From Cytophagales bacterium (GTDB lineage: Bacteria > Bacteroidota > Bacteroidia > Cytophagales > Cyclobacteriaceae), in assembly GCA_016124425.1 (NCBI GenBank), contig WGNT01000174.1, forward strand, positions 1-42,440: a stretch of DNA of 42,440 nucleotides. Direction: 5' to 3'. How positions within the stretch are numbered: position 1 is the first letter of the stretch; every line of letters starts with the position of its first letter. Shown here piece after piece: positions 17,433-25,026 of the stretch. The translations under genes were made by a program, and so were the position numbers. The notes below the pieces were generated by a model. The model searched no databases. It had not been told where the DNA came from and was given only the letters and a program-made list of their open reading frames with translations.

Positions 17433-17711
17433 TCAACCGTTTTCTTTTGCAGCCTTTTTTATATGATGCAATTCGAGCACTAGTTTCTCCAGATAGCCCA
17501 TGGCCTCTTCGGCCTCGTTTGAAATAGCTGTAGTCATTTCGAGTGATTCCGCTTCGCTGAACACATATTCCGTTCCAAGCAGGTCAGCAAGTCCCTTTAT
17601 TCGAGCTATCGGAGGACGAAGGTTTACCTGGAGTAGGTTCAGTTGCCATTCTAGGGATAAGGCGTAGGCTTTCCATTTTTCGCTGTTCAAATTGATTGGT
17701 TCATTTTCCAT
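17433..17711 (-). CDS. HisKA-like dimerisation-domain fragment lacking the phospho-acceptor His
   Basis: A 92-residue protein, almost entirely helical. Its centre (LLQVNLRPPIARIKGLADLL, residues 26-45) matches the HisKA alpha-1 signature SHNLRxPLxxIxGLxxLL, except that the histidine is Val29. A second helix (AISNEAEEAMGYLEKLVLEL) would complete the two-helix dimerisation hairpin. No PAS or ATPase domain is attached. It could be an independent small regulator that pairs with a kinase dimerisation domain, or a conserved remnant of a kinase. It is a single convergent gene after the beta-lactamase-family gene. The ATG has no alternative nearby. Confidence 0.6.
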   Translation of the reverse strand: MENEPINLNSEKWKAYALSLEWQLNLLQVNLRPPIARIKGLADLLGTEYVFSEAESLEMTTAISNEAEEAMGYLEKLVLELHHIKKAAKENG

Positions 17712-17774
17712 GGCTTAAGTAGGTTTTATTTAATTGTTACGGTAGCATCAAAGCGCCTAATCATACGGTATCAA

Positions 17775-17810
17775 AGCAGATTTCGAATAGTGCCGAAGTG
17801 TGTAGTTCTA
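17775..17810. repeat. Possible fragment of the palindromic repeat tail
   Basis: AGATTTCGAATA, followed after a diverged stretch by TAGTTCTA, resembles the 3' tail of repeat copy A (AGATTTCGAATA, then TAGTTCTA at the same spacing). Only about 33 nt are involved with several mismatches, so this is suggestive rather than firm. Confidence 0.35.
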
Positions 17811-17866
17811 CGAGATCCTTTAGCTAGCACGTAACAATTTTCTCCGTTTATGCTTCACAAGAATAA

Positions 17867-18205
17867 TCATATCTCTTCGATGATCGAATTTCCCTCACTT
17901 TCATCTCCAGATGTCCATTTCCAGCTTTCGTAGAGACGGATTTTCCCGTTTTGCAATAGCTCCGGGGTTGAACGGCAAGTACCGGTCATCAACCTCCCTT
18001 CCGTATTTACTTGGTGATACCGCATATCTATAGCGCCCTTATCATCTACAAGCCCAATTAGGTGGCCTTTAATTATTCCCCCGCCTGAATAGGTAGCCGT
18101 TAAAATAAATCCTTCCTGCACATAGTGAAAGATTGTTTCACTATTCGTTTCTCCATTTGCTGAATTGGCAATGGGTTTGAATCTTCTGTTGTGATAGTTA
18201 ATCAT
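17867..18205 (-). CDS. Small conserved protein often labelled 'n-acetylglutamate synthase'
   Basis: A 112-residue protein beginning MINYHNRRFKPIANSANGET. I recognise this small Bacteroidota/Firmicutes family: it shares the segments GGIIKGHLIGLVD, IDMRYHQVN, RLMTGTCRSTPE and WKWTSGDESEG. The family is frequently labelled n-acetylglutamate synthase in databases, but the protein is far too short for a GNAT or ArgA enzyme and shows no acetyl-CoA-binding motif. It looks like a compact beta-rich (lipocalin-like or avidin-like) fold. I therefore treat it as of unknown function. It lies 32 bp downstream of the minus-strand MFS gene and may be co-transcribed with it. Confidence 0.75.
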   Translation of the reverse strand: MINYHNRRFKPIANSANGETNSETIFHYVQEGFILTATYSGGGIIKGHLIGLVDDKGAIDMRYHQVNTEGRLMTGTCRSTPELLQNGKIRLYESWKWTSGDESEGNSIIEEI

Positions 18206-18237
18206 AGTTACGTTATTTTAATCCACTGGCTCGGAGG

Positions 18238-19470
18238 CTAAGGATTTTTGGCCTCTACCAGCTCGCTTGGCAGGCTAGCATCGAGGTCAACGACCGTTAT
18301 CTTTCGAATAAGGGGAATACACAGCAAGCTGAGGACTATCGCCCAATAACCTATCCACTCGAAGTGCAACAAGCGACCCTCAGTGCCTTCCACCAAAATC
18401 ATTCCGCCAATAAACGAAGCCACACCCGAACTTAGTTGCTGAACCGAAGAGTTAAAACTCAGGAAACTGCCCCGATTTTCCGGTTTGGCAGTCCCGGTAA
18501 TAAGCGCTGCCGCAGGAACCATCCTGCCGTTGGAAGTGACGAAAAAAATCGTCGAAACAAGCAGGGCATAGCCTATCGGTGTAACCCCGAGGTTTGTAAT
18601 GATTCCGATAGGTATGACATTCAGGCTCATAAAGATGGTAAACACCCTAACCTTCCCGTATTTGTCCGTAAGCCTGCCAACCCATGGGGAGGTAAAAACG
18701 GTAAAAAAACCCCCCGCCATGTAGATGTATGTCAGCTGTATTTCGGAAAACCCCACGTTGGCTACCATGAAAGGACTAAGAAAGGGGATAACCATAAACT
18801 GCCCCAACATCATCAGTATCGTCAGCGAGATCGCTCGCATCTGATTGGCATTGCCGGTGACACGGCGAATGACCTGAAGGGGACTGGGTTTGTTTTCCTT
18901 TGCTACCAAGTGGGAAGTCATGGACGGTACATAGGAATAAATCAATCCCAATATTATGAGCGCCAATAACGCCAAAAAGAAAAATGGGGCATGCCAAGAA
19001 GAAAGGCTCGCGATAAACAAGCCAAACGGGACCCCGAAAACGGAAGCAACGGAAAAAGCAGCCATCACCAGTCCCATCGCCCTACCACGCCTGCTATCCG
19101 GAATAGCGTCACCGATGACAGCCAGTACCAGCGCTGATGTTAGTCCGCCAAACAGGCCGGAAACAATACGTGCGATCAGCAAGATGGGATAACTCGGAGA
19201 AAGGGCACAAGCTAGGGTGCCCACTAAAAATCCGGAAAAGACCCAAAGAAGCATACTCCTCCGGTCATACTTATCAAGAAAAAACGCTCCAAGGAAACTG
19301 CTTGCACCCGCGCTAAACGTATAGGAAGAGACTAACAAACCAAACTCCCTAGGCGTAATTTCAAAAATCCGCATGAGTTGTGGTCCAAGCGGCATCAAAA
19401 TCATAAAATCAACTATATGGGTGAAATTGATGGCCGCTAGCGTCCATAGTAAAAGTTTTTCCTTTGACAT
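18238..19470 (-). CDS. MFS transporter, DHA1 (AraJ/multidrug-like) type
   Basis: A 410-residue permease with 12 membrane segments. The N-terminus MSKEKLLLWTLAAINFTHIVDFMILMPLGPQLM and the motif-A region GAFFLDKYDRRSMLLW (TM2-3 loop) are typical of DHA1-type efflux permeases. TM4-5 contain RIVSGLFGGLTSALVLAVIGD and RRGRAMGLVMAAFSVASVFGVPFG (motif C-like, diagnostic of H+ antiporters). Export of a small molecule is expected; the substrate is unknown. The ATG at 19470 gives the normal short N-terminus. The small unknown protein at 17867-18205 follows 32 bp behind the stop. Confidence 0.88.
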   Translation of the reverse strand: MSKEKLLLWTLAAINFTHIVDFMILMPLGPQLMRIFEITPREFGLLVSSYTFSAGASSFLGAFFLDKYDRRSMLLWVFSGFLVGTLACALSPSYPILLIARIVSGLFGGLTSALVLAVIGDAIPDSRRGRAMGLVMAAFSVASVFGVPFGLFIASLSSWHAPFFFLALLALIILGLIYSYVPSMTSHLVAKENKPSPLQVIRRVTGNANQMRAISLTILMMLGQFMVIPFLSPFMVANVGFSEIQLTYIYMAGGFFTVFTSPWVGRLTDKYGKVRVFTIFMSLNVIPIGIITNLGVTPIGYALLVSTIFFVTSNGRMVPAAALITGTAKPENRGSFLSFNSSVQQLSSGVASFIGGMILVEGTEGRLLHFEWIGYWAIVLSLLCIPLIRKITVVDLDASLPSELVEAKNP

Positions 19471-20051
19471 GCTTCCAAAACGTTGCCAAAAGAACCTTGC
19501 TTACATCGCAAAAGTTCTTTGTTTGCCTATTAAATCCAATGCAAAATCACTGGATTCCGAAGCATTTTGAAATCAAGAAGCGGCGTAATAGTTACAAATT
19601 GGTTTACCCAATATATTGAAAACACACGGATTACCTGTAATAATGCCGCGAGTGCAATTGCTGATACAATATTTAGTTCTTTTTTTTATGAACTAGAAAA
19701 ACCATTTTGGATTTGGAGCGTTAGAAAAAACTGTAAGCTATCAATTCGTGTTACATCCGTCAGCAAACATGCCGGGGCTTCGGTGTGAATCGTCATACTA
19801 TCCAAAAAAAGAGTCAAGATGCGTTTGATCGCCGGAACATTGATTAATTCCGTGTTTCTTACACACTAGTCTGGATGGTGGAGGTTGAAAAAGCGAATTC
19901 CTCGTTGACACGTTATCAACCAGTGGTAATTGCGAAAAAAAGTAGTACAGAACCCGCAAAATAACCGATTGAAAAAAATAGGCGTTTCCTACATTCCCGC
20001 TTTTGAAGAAGAGAGTTGTCTCCGAAAGTGGTGTTTCTTAACCGGCATACT
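19471..20051. other. 580-bp intergenic region without a supportable gene
   Basis: Separates the minus-strand MFS gene from the plus-strand ACP-like gene and should contain both promoters. A 73-codon open frame (19567-19788) shows no protein-like features and is not annotated. GGTTGA / TCAACC arms near 19883 and 19916 form a weak inverted repeat. No consensus TAnnTTTG promoter was found. Confidence 0.35.
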
Positions 20052-20282
20052 ATGAATAACTATTCAAAACTTAAAAAAATTGTCACAATTTTTCAGCTGT
20101 ACGGGATCAGACTGACTGGCAGACGTAAATATGACAACCTTTACAAAGATCTCAACATGGATCAAGTATTTGTACTCGGGTTAATTTACGAATTGGAACT
20201 TGCGCTACAGACTCAGGTAGACGATGAACTTGCCTATGGCGTGCAGGTCCCGGCATTCCTTATCCAAAAATTGGTGGCCTGA
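20052..20282 (+). CDS. Acyl-carrier-protein-like protein lacking the phosphopantetheine serine
   Basis: From ATG 20052 the product is 76 residues (a TTG at 20016 would add 12). The segment YKDLNMDQVFVLGLIYELEL (residues 31-50) lines up with the ACP helix-II motif DLGLDSLDxxELxxxLE, followed by VDDELAYGVQVPAFLIQKLV like ACP helices III-IV. The attachment serine of the DSL motif is replaced by Gln38 (D37-Q38-V39), so the protein cannot be a normal phosphopantetheine carrier. The N-terminal 30 residues are basic. It stands alone, with no fatty-acid or polyketide genes nearby. It may be a structural or regulatory ACP paralogue. The assignment rests on pattern only. Confidence 0.55.
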   Translation: MNNYSKLKKIVTIFQLYGIRLTGRRKYDNLYKDLNMDQVFVLGLIYELELALQTQVDDELAYGVQVPAFLIQKLVA

Positions 20283-20440
20283 CCGATCTTGGGGGAAGAA
20301 CTTCCGGATACATTTTTTGAGTTGATGATCTGTGTTCGATCCAGTAGCCAGCTTCCCCCATTATTTTTAATCTGCGATAATAATGGCAGCATCCCGTTGA
20401 TTTAAAAATCGCCAATAGGCAAAAAATACACATGAAATCG

Positions 20441-20463
20441 AGCCTGCCTACCGGACAGGCAGG
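20441..20463. repeat. REP-like inverted repeat (GCCTGCCT / AGGCAGGC)
   Basis: A perfect 8-bp stem GCCTGCCT and AGGCAGGC around the 7-nt loop ACCGGAC, downstream of the ACP-like gene. GC-rich palindromes of this type recur between genes in many Bacteroidota. It has no T-run and so is not a clear intrinsic terminator. Confidence 0.6.
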
Positions 20464-20545
20464 CATGAGGAAAACCTCACACGGAGGGATGATTATAATT
20501 CATGCGAAGATTCCATCTGACCGCTGAAAAACAAATTTTAAACAG

Positions 20546-21682
20546 ATGAAAAAATTCACGTTAAGCCTATTGGTTTTAGCTGCGGGAGTGCTAAATCTAA
20601 AAGCGCAAGAAGCCTCATCGTTGCGCCAATATGTACAGCGCTTTATTTTGGATTCAGGGGATGTTGCGAGCACGCAGTTCATCGTCTATCCAACGCTTGG
20701 TTTTTCTCCAGAAACCAATGTTGAATTTGGATTAAGCGGACTCCTACTCTACTACGCAAAAAAAGATACGCTGAATCGGCTCAGTGAAATCGTTACAAGA
20801 GGTTTTTATACCATAGAGAGACAATATGGAGTGTTTCTGGAACACGCTGTATATACCGACAAAAACAGTTGGTTTTTTCTTGGCAATGTACGCTACCAAA
20901 ATTTTCCCGTCTATTTTTACGGGATAGGCATGGACTCGAAAACTTCGGATGAACAGCGCGTCGAAATCAGCCAATTTGTGATAAGAGAACGTATCCTAAA
21001 GAAAATTAAGGGAAATTTCTTCGGTGGCATTCAAGTCGAGTTAAATCAAGCGTCCGATGTGCAGTTTTCTGCACCGAATTACCAGGAAGAGGACAGTCGA
21101 TGGTTCGGAACAGACGGGTCAACCAACCTAGGGCTTGGGGTAGGGCTCGTACTGGATACTAGACATAACGTGCTGAACGTGCGGGACGGCTATTTTTCGG
21201 AGATTGGATTAGTCAATTCATCAAGGTCATTGGTAAGCGATTACAACTTCACCTACCTGACTAGTGACTCGAGGTACTTCAGAACCACCCGGAAAAACCA
21301 GGTATTGGCGCTTCAACTGATGGGCCAATTTACCTGGGGCAGGGTTCCTTTTAACCAACTGCCTCAATTAGGCGGTCCGAACCTGCTCAGAGGGTACTAT
21401 CTTGGTCGGTTTCGCGACAACCATTCTATTGCCTCACAAGTGGAATACCGGTTTCTCCCCTTACCTCTTGGGTTCAGTGACAGAATTGGTGCTGTGGTCT
21501 TTGCATCGACCGCAACGGCTTTCTCATCTCCAAACAACCTTTACTGGAGGGATTTTCGTGGCGCCGCGGGTGCCGGAGTCCGGTTTCTGCTTTTTCCCAA
21601 AAAGGATATCTATTTGCGGGTCGATTATGCCCTTACCAGAGAAGGAAGCGGCCTTTACGTCTATATAGGGGAGGCCTTCTAG
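20546..21682 (+). CDS. Outer-membrane beta-barrel protein, BamA/TamA (surface antigen D15) C-terminal type
   Basis: A 378-residue protein with signal peptide MKKFTLSLLVLAAGVLNLKA. The mature part is made of alternating beta strands, and has Omp85-like segments LDTRHNVLNVRDGYFSEIGL, QLPQLGGPNLLRGYYLGRFRDN and ASQVEYRFLPLPLG. The LRGY box is characteristic of the barrel of the BamA/TamA family. There are no POTRA domains, so it is a stand-alone 16-strand-type barrel, common in Bacteroidota. It should sit in the outer membrane; what it transports or inserts is unknown. No partner gene is adjacent. Confidence 0.85.
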   Translation: MKKFTLSLLVLAAGVLNLKAQEASSLRQYVQRFILDSGDVASTQFIVYPTLGFSPETNVEFGLSGLLLYYAKKDTLNRLSEIVTRGFYTIERQYGVFLEHAVYTDKNSWFFLGNVRYQNFPVYFYGIGMDSKTSDEQRVEISQFVIRERILKKIKGNFFGGIQVELNQASDVQFSAPNYQEEDSRWFGTDGSTNLGLGVGLVLDTRHNVLNVRDGYFSEIGLVNSSRSLVSDYNFTYLTSDSRYFRTTRKNQVLALQLMGQFTWGRVPFNQLPQLGGPNLLRGYYLGRFRDNHSIASQVEYRFLPLPLGFSDRIGAVVFASTATAFSSPNNLYWRDFRGAAGAGVRFLLFPKKDIYLRVDYALTREGSGLYVYIGEAF

Positions 21683-21720
21683 GTGATTTAAAAAGCCTGA
21701 AAAACTTTGGCCAATAGATT

Positions 21721-22048
21721 AATGAATTAAGTTTTTGTTGAATATTATATTTCAAGCCTTTGAAACCAACAAAAACTCAACGACAAATCAATTTGACCTT
21801 CAAAGTAAATTTAAAAGTAGAACCACGGAGGACACAAAGGTAACACGAAGGACACGGAGAATTTTTACAAAAAGCTTCGTGGTCTTTGTGCCATCTATGT
21901 GTCCTTTGTGGTCTTTTTAGCTAAATCTGGAATTGAATGATCTGCGGCGTCCGATTTTCTCTTAAGAGTAGCTTGGTAGTATGATCGTTCATAGATTTCG
22001 AATATTGAAGAAGTGCCGGTTTAATGCTGTTATAAAGTTAAACCGGCA
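21721..22048. repeat. Palindromic intergenic repeat, copy C (longest)
   Basis: Third and longest copy. It begins AATGAATTAAGTTTTTGTT (shared with B), has AAATCAATTTGACCTTCAAA and AGAACCACGGAGGACACAAA, then an extra inner segment (AACACGAAGGACACGGAG, 21850-21859 region), the second arm GTGTCCTTTGTGGTCTTTTT, and the tail TTTTCTCTTAAGAGT and ATAGATTTCGAATATTGAAG shared with copy A. The end carries a perfect hairpin GCCGGTTTAA / TTAAACCGGC (22015-22024 and 22038-22047) not present in A. Confidence 0.85.
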
Positions 22049-22209
22049 TGTTTATACTTGGCTGTTCCTTCTTCCAAAGTGCTTATGTTTCGCTTTTTAC
22101 GATCAACGGCGTTTTTGATGTATCGGCCTGTCCACATTAGGTCGGGAGAACCGTCAAACAATCATTTATCCGTGGCTATTGGTAGCGTATACAATCGTGC
22201 CAACTGAAA

Positions 22210-23544
22210 TTAACTGCCGGCACTGCTTAAACCGGGTAGGACGCGCTCCGCTGCTATTTTACCCAAGGCATAAACAAATCGGTCCAAATCGTCCAAACTT
22301 GTATACACATGGGGCGATACGCGTACACAGTTGATGTTGCCATATACAATGGATGTGGTATGTATCTTAAATTTTTCCAATAGCTTATTACCTAGTTCTT
22401 GCGGGGTCAATCCCTCTATAGATACGCCCGCTATAGCGCAGCTATAGGCCGGCAACAGCGAGGTATGGAGTTTAACTCCGGAGATTTGCTGCGCCTTCTC
22501 CGCCCAGTAGTTTTTGAGGTATCTTACACGCTCTTCCTTCCGCTTCGCACCGATCGCATTGTGAAAATTTAATGCCTCCCCTATCCCTTGTTCAATAGGA
22601 AAGCTACGGGTACCAAGCGTTTCGAACTTTCGAATATTTGCGCTTCTGGGATCGCCGTTGCACAGCAATGGCCACACCTTCGCGATTTTATCCTCTTTGA
22701 TCCAAAGCATCCCGCTACCGATTGGCGCAGAGAGGTATTTATGAAGGCTGGTGCCAAAATAATCCCCTTCGAGTTCAGGTATCTTAAAGTCTAATAGACC
22801 GAAGGAATGCGCTCCATCCACCACTACCTCTACACCCCGTTCATGCGCCATTCGGCTAATTTTTTGTACCGGCATAATCTGTCCCACCCAATTGATTACA
22901 TGGGTGACGTGGATGATCTTGGTTTTTGAGGTAATCGCGGAGCGATAGGCCTCCACGATGGTATCATCATTCTCTATGGGGAAATCAAAACTTAGCTGTT
23001 TATAGACGATGCCCTCCCTATCTTGCCGCTGACGCCATGCCTGCATCATGTTGGGGTAATCCTGAACACAGCCAATCACTTCATCCCCCTTACTGAGATC
23101 CAATCCAAAAATTACGGTATTCAAGGCCTCGGTAGCGTTTCGGTTTACAGCAATTTCTTCTGGGTCACATCCGCCCAATAAGGCCAACTTTTCGCGAAGG
23201 GGCTCTCTTCCTTGATCCAAGATCCGCCACATATAATACGAAGGAGCCTGATTCGAAAGCAAGTTATACCGCTCAACAGCCTGCTGTACTACAAGCGGTG
23301 AGGGAGAAACCCCTCCATTATTCAGGTTCATAACGGGAGAGGAACTTGCGGTATATCCACGCTGCACTACCGACCAGTAGTCTTCATTGGCAGCTATGTC
23401 CGTGGGGGAAAGGTTCGCCAGTTTCTTATGCAGGCTTTCCCATTCTGCCGCATGCAGCTGGGAAAATAAGCTCGTAGCGGAAAAGGCACCTGTAAGTGCC
23501 AAGGCCTTCTTTACAAATGAACGTCGATTTTCGTTAGCATTCAT
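22210..23544 (-). CDS. Tat-exported class V aminotransferase (isopenicillin-N epimerase-like)
   Basis: A 444-residue protein with twin-arginine signal at the start (NENRRSFVKKALALTGAFSA, then cleavage near QLHA). The body is a fold-type I PLP enzyme of the class V (NifS/CsdA/CefD-like) family: NRNATEALNTVIFGLDL, a PLP-ring Asp in VVDGAHSFG (D243), and the Schiff-base lysine in GTSLHKYLSAPIG (K269). Family members act as desulfurases, epimerases or amino-acid beta-lyases. Export of a PLP enzyme by Tat fits because cofactor insertion occurs in the cytoplasm. The real substrate is unknown. Divergent from the arginase gene; no operon partner. Confidence 0.87.
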   Translation of the reverse strand: MNANENRRSFVKKALALTGAFSATSLFSQLHAAEWESLHKKLANLSPTDIAANEDYWSVVQRGYTASSSPVMNLNNGGVSPSPLVVQQAVERYNLLSNQAPSYYMWRILDQGREPLREKLALLGGCDPEEIAVNRNATEALNTVIFGLDLSKGDEVIGCVQDYPNMMQAWRQRQDREGIVYKQLSFDFPIENDDTIVEAYRSAITSKTKIIHVTHVINWVGQIMPVQKISRMAHERGVEVVVDGAHSFGLLDFKIPELEGDYFGTSLHKYLSAPIGSGMLWIKEDKIAKVWPLLCNGDPRSANIRKFETLGTRSFPIEQGIGEALNFHNAIGAKRKEERVRYLKNYWAEKAQQISGVKLHTSLLPAYSCAIAGVSIEGLTPQELGNKLLEKFKIHTTSIVYGNINCVRVSPHVYTSLDDLDRFVYALGKIAAERVLPGLSSAGS

Positions 23545-23935
23545 GGATTTTTATTTAGTTAGTGGTTGATAGAAAGTTGCAGAAGAAAATAATCATGAGG
23601 AAACACAAAAATTGAATTTATGATGTATCAAAGGATGCAATCGAGCAGAACGTACCCGCGATACACTGCGATAATTGTTGATGCTGTCTTCTCCCGATTT
23701 TGGTCGGAAAAGGGTATGAGATCATGTAGACTATTCATAGACGCATGAAAATAAACCAAAAAATAAGTAAAAACAAAAAAGAACCCGTATCCGGGTTCAA
23801 AAGACTAGCAAAGCGGCTACATTTTCGATATATGGAAAATTCGTGCCATGAGTGGTTGGCGCAACCTTTCTACCTTTCCGTTGCTGATCTGCCGGAAATG
23901 TGCCAATTTTGGCTTCTAATTACGAAACTACCGGT
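23545..23935. other. Divergent intergenic region before the arginase gene
   Basis: About 390 bp between the minus-strand aminotransferase and the plus-strand arginase. It holds a terminator-like hairpin oriented on the minus strand (23781-23798) and AT-rich sequence. A 90-codon plus-strand open frame (23745-24017) crosses into the arginase gene in another frame and has no family resemblance, so it is not called. Confidence 0.4.
23781..23798 (-). terminator. Terminator-like hairpin on the minus strand without an upstream gene
   Basis: A perfect 7-bp stem GAACCCG / CGGGTTC with loop TATC. On the minus strand it is followed by TTTTTTGTTTTTAC, a good U-tract. No minus-strand gene precedes it: the sequence on that side is the arginase start on the other strand. 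Confidence 0.5.
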
Positions 23936-24886
23936 ATGCGCGATATCACCTTGGTTGAAGTACGTTCAGAACTTGCAGCAGGCACGCGGGGGTCAAGTAT
24001 GGGCATCGACGCCTTAAAAGTCGCTAGCTTGGACAAAAAATCGGATTTCTTTTCCCGGTTTGACCCCATCAACGTTCCCGATGCAAATAAATATCTCTGG
24101 CAAGGAAACGCACACCCCTATGCCAATTATATAGATGGTGTATATGAGGTAGTTCAGAATGTACATCAGACGATCCAAACCCTTCGCCGCGATAAAAAAT
24201 TCCCCATTATTCTCGCTGGAGACCATTCCACTGCCGCTGGAACCATCATGGGGATCAAGTCTGCCCATCCTGACAAACGGGTAGGTGTAATCTGGATTGA
24301 CGCCCATGCTGACCTCCACACTCCCTATACGACCCCTTCCGGAAATATGCACGGAATGCCGCTTGCCTTGTGTCTGGCCATAGACAACATACCCTGTGAA
24401 ATAAACCAACCGCTTCCTGGAACAATCGCATTTTGGGAAAAAATGAAGCAAATTGGTGGCGAGGGTCCAAAGATTCTTCCTCAAGACATCGTGTTTATTG
24501 CGGTGAGAGACACGGAGAAAGCGGAAGACCACCTGATGCGGGAATATGAGATCCAAAACTTTTCTGTCTCAGAAGTACGACGCCGAGGGGTGGCGGAAAC
24601 CGCAAAAGCGGCACTAAGCCTATTAAGCGGCTGCGAGCAAGTGTATATATCCTTTGATGTGGACAGCTTGGACAGTGCCCTTTCGGTAGGCACAGGTACG
24701 CCCGTCGCCGGTGGGCTGACGGTAAAAGAAGCCGTGAAATTGAACGAAACCCTGATCAAAGACAAGCGGGTATGCTGTTGGGAAATCGTGGAGGTCAATC
24801 CAACGCTTGATACTGAAAACCGGATGGCGCAAAACGGATTTGAAATACTGGCGTCAATGACAAGGAGTCTGGTAGAAAACTTTTAG
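23936..24886 (+). CDS. Arginase-family ureohydrolase
   Basis: From ATG 23936 (MRDITLVEVRSELAAGTRGSS) the product is 316 residues, the normal arginase length; the GTG at 23900 would add 12 residues before the usual family N-terminus. All manganese-ligand motifs are present: AGDHST, WIDAHADLHT and SFDVDSLDS, plus the substrate-side segment TPVAGGLTVKEA. The family hydrolyses arginine, agmatine, guanidinobutyrate or formimidoylglutamate; the GMNHxS-type context and the NMHGMPLALCLA segment fit arginase (releasing urea and ornithine) best. It acts in the cytoplasm. argS lies 129 bp downstream on the same strand but appears to have its own promoter. Confidence 0.85.
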   Translation: MRDITLVEVRSELAAGTRGSSMGIDALKVASLDKKSDFFSRFDPINVPDANKYLWQGNAHPYANYIDGVYEVVQNVHQTIQTLRRDKKFPIILAGDHSTAAGTIMGIKSAHPDKRVGVIWIDAHADLHTPYTTPSGNMHGMPLALCLAIDNIPCEINQPLPGTIAFWEKMKQIGGEGPKILPQDIVFIAVRDTEKAEDHLMREYEIQNFSVSEVRRRGVAETAKAALSLLSGCEQVYISFDVDSLDSALSVGTGTPVAGGLTVKEAVKLNETLIKDKRVCCWEIVEVNPTLDTENRMAQNGFEILASMTRSLVENF

Positions 24887-24948
24887 CCCTAGGAAACCGC
24901 CCATGGGGAAAGGCGGAAACACTGCCCCTGCATATTCAAGGAAAATCC

Positions 24949-24956
24949 TATATTTG
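24949..24956 (+). promoter_or_regulatory. Candidate -7 element (TATATTTG) of the argS transcript
   Basis: TATATTTG matches TAnnTTTG exactly and lies 67 nt before the argS ATG. No TTTG was found at the -33 position. Transcription would start near 24962, just before the small Arg-rich open frame at 24970. Confidence 0.5.
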
Positions 24957-24969
24957 CAGCTTAAACAAC

Positions 24970-25026
24970 ATGTTGAGGCGGCTACCTGCCCAAATACACT
25001 ACTGTAGACGATCTGATGGATATTGA
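24970..25026 (+). CDS. Possible Arg-rich leader peptide overlapping the argS start
   Basis: An 18-codon open frame starting ATG TTG AGG CGG, encoding MLRRLPAQIHYCRRSDGY. Four of 18 residues are Arg, in two tandem pairs (AGG CGG and AGA CGA). It starts about 8 nt after the inferred transcription start and its stop (25024-25026) lies inside argS, overlapping by 11 nt in another frame. If translated, slow decoding of Arg codons could change access to the argS start. No other evidence of expression is available; chance cannot be excluded. Confidence 0.3.
   Translation: MLRRLPAQIHYCRRSDGY

Noticed and set aside
19567..19788. 73-codon open frame in the gap before the ACP-like gene
   Set aside because: No family resemblance, promoter or codon pattern supports it.
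7232..22048. Palindromic repeats as insertion-sequence ends or a CRISPR array
   Set aside because: No transposase is present between copies, and the copies are kilobases apart with diverged lengths, unlike regular CRISPR spacing.
23745..24017. 90-codon plus-strand open frame before and into the arginase gene
   Set aside because: Its second half lies out of frame inside arginase, and the first half has no recognisable features.
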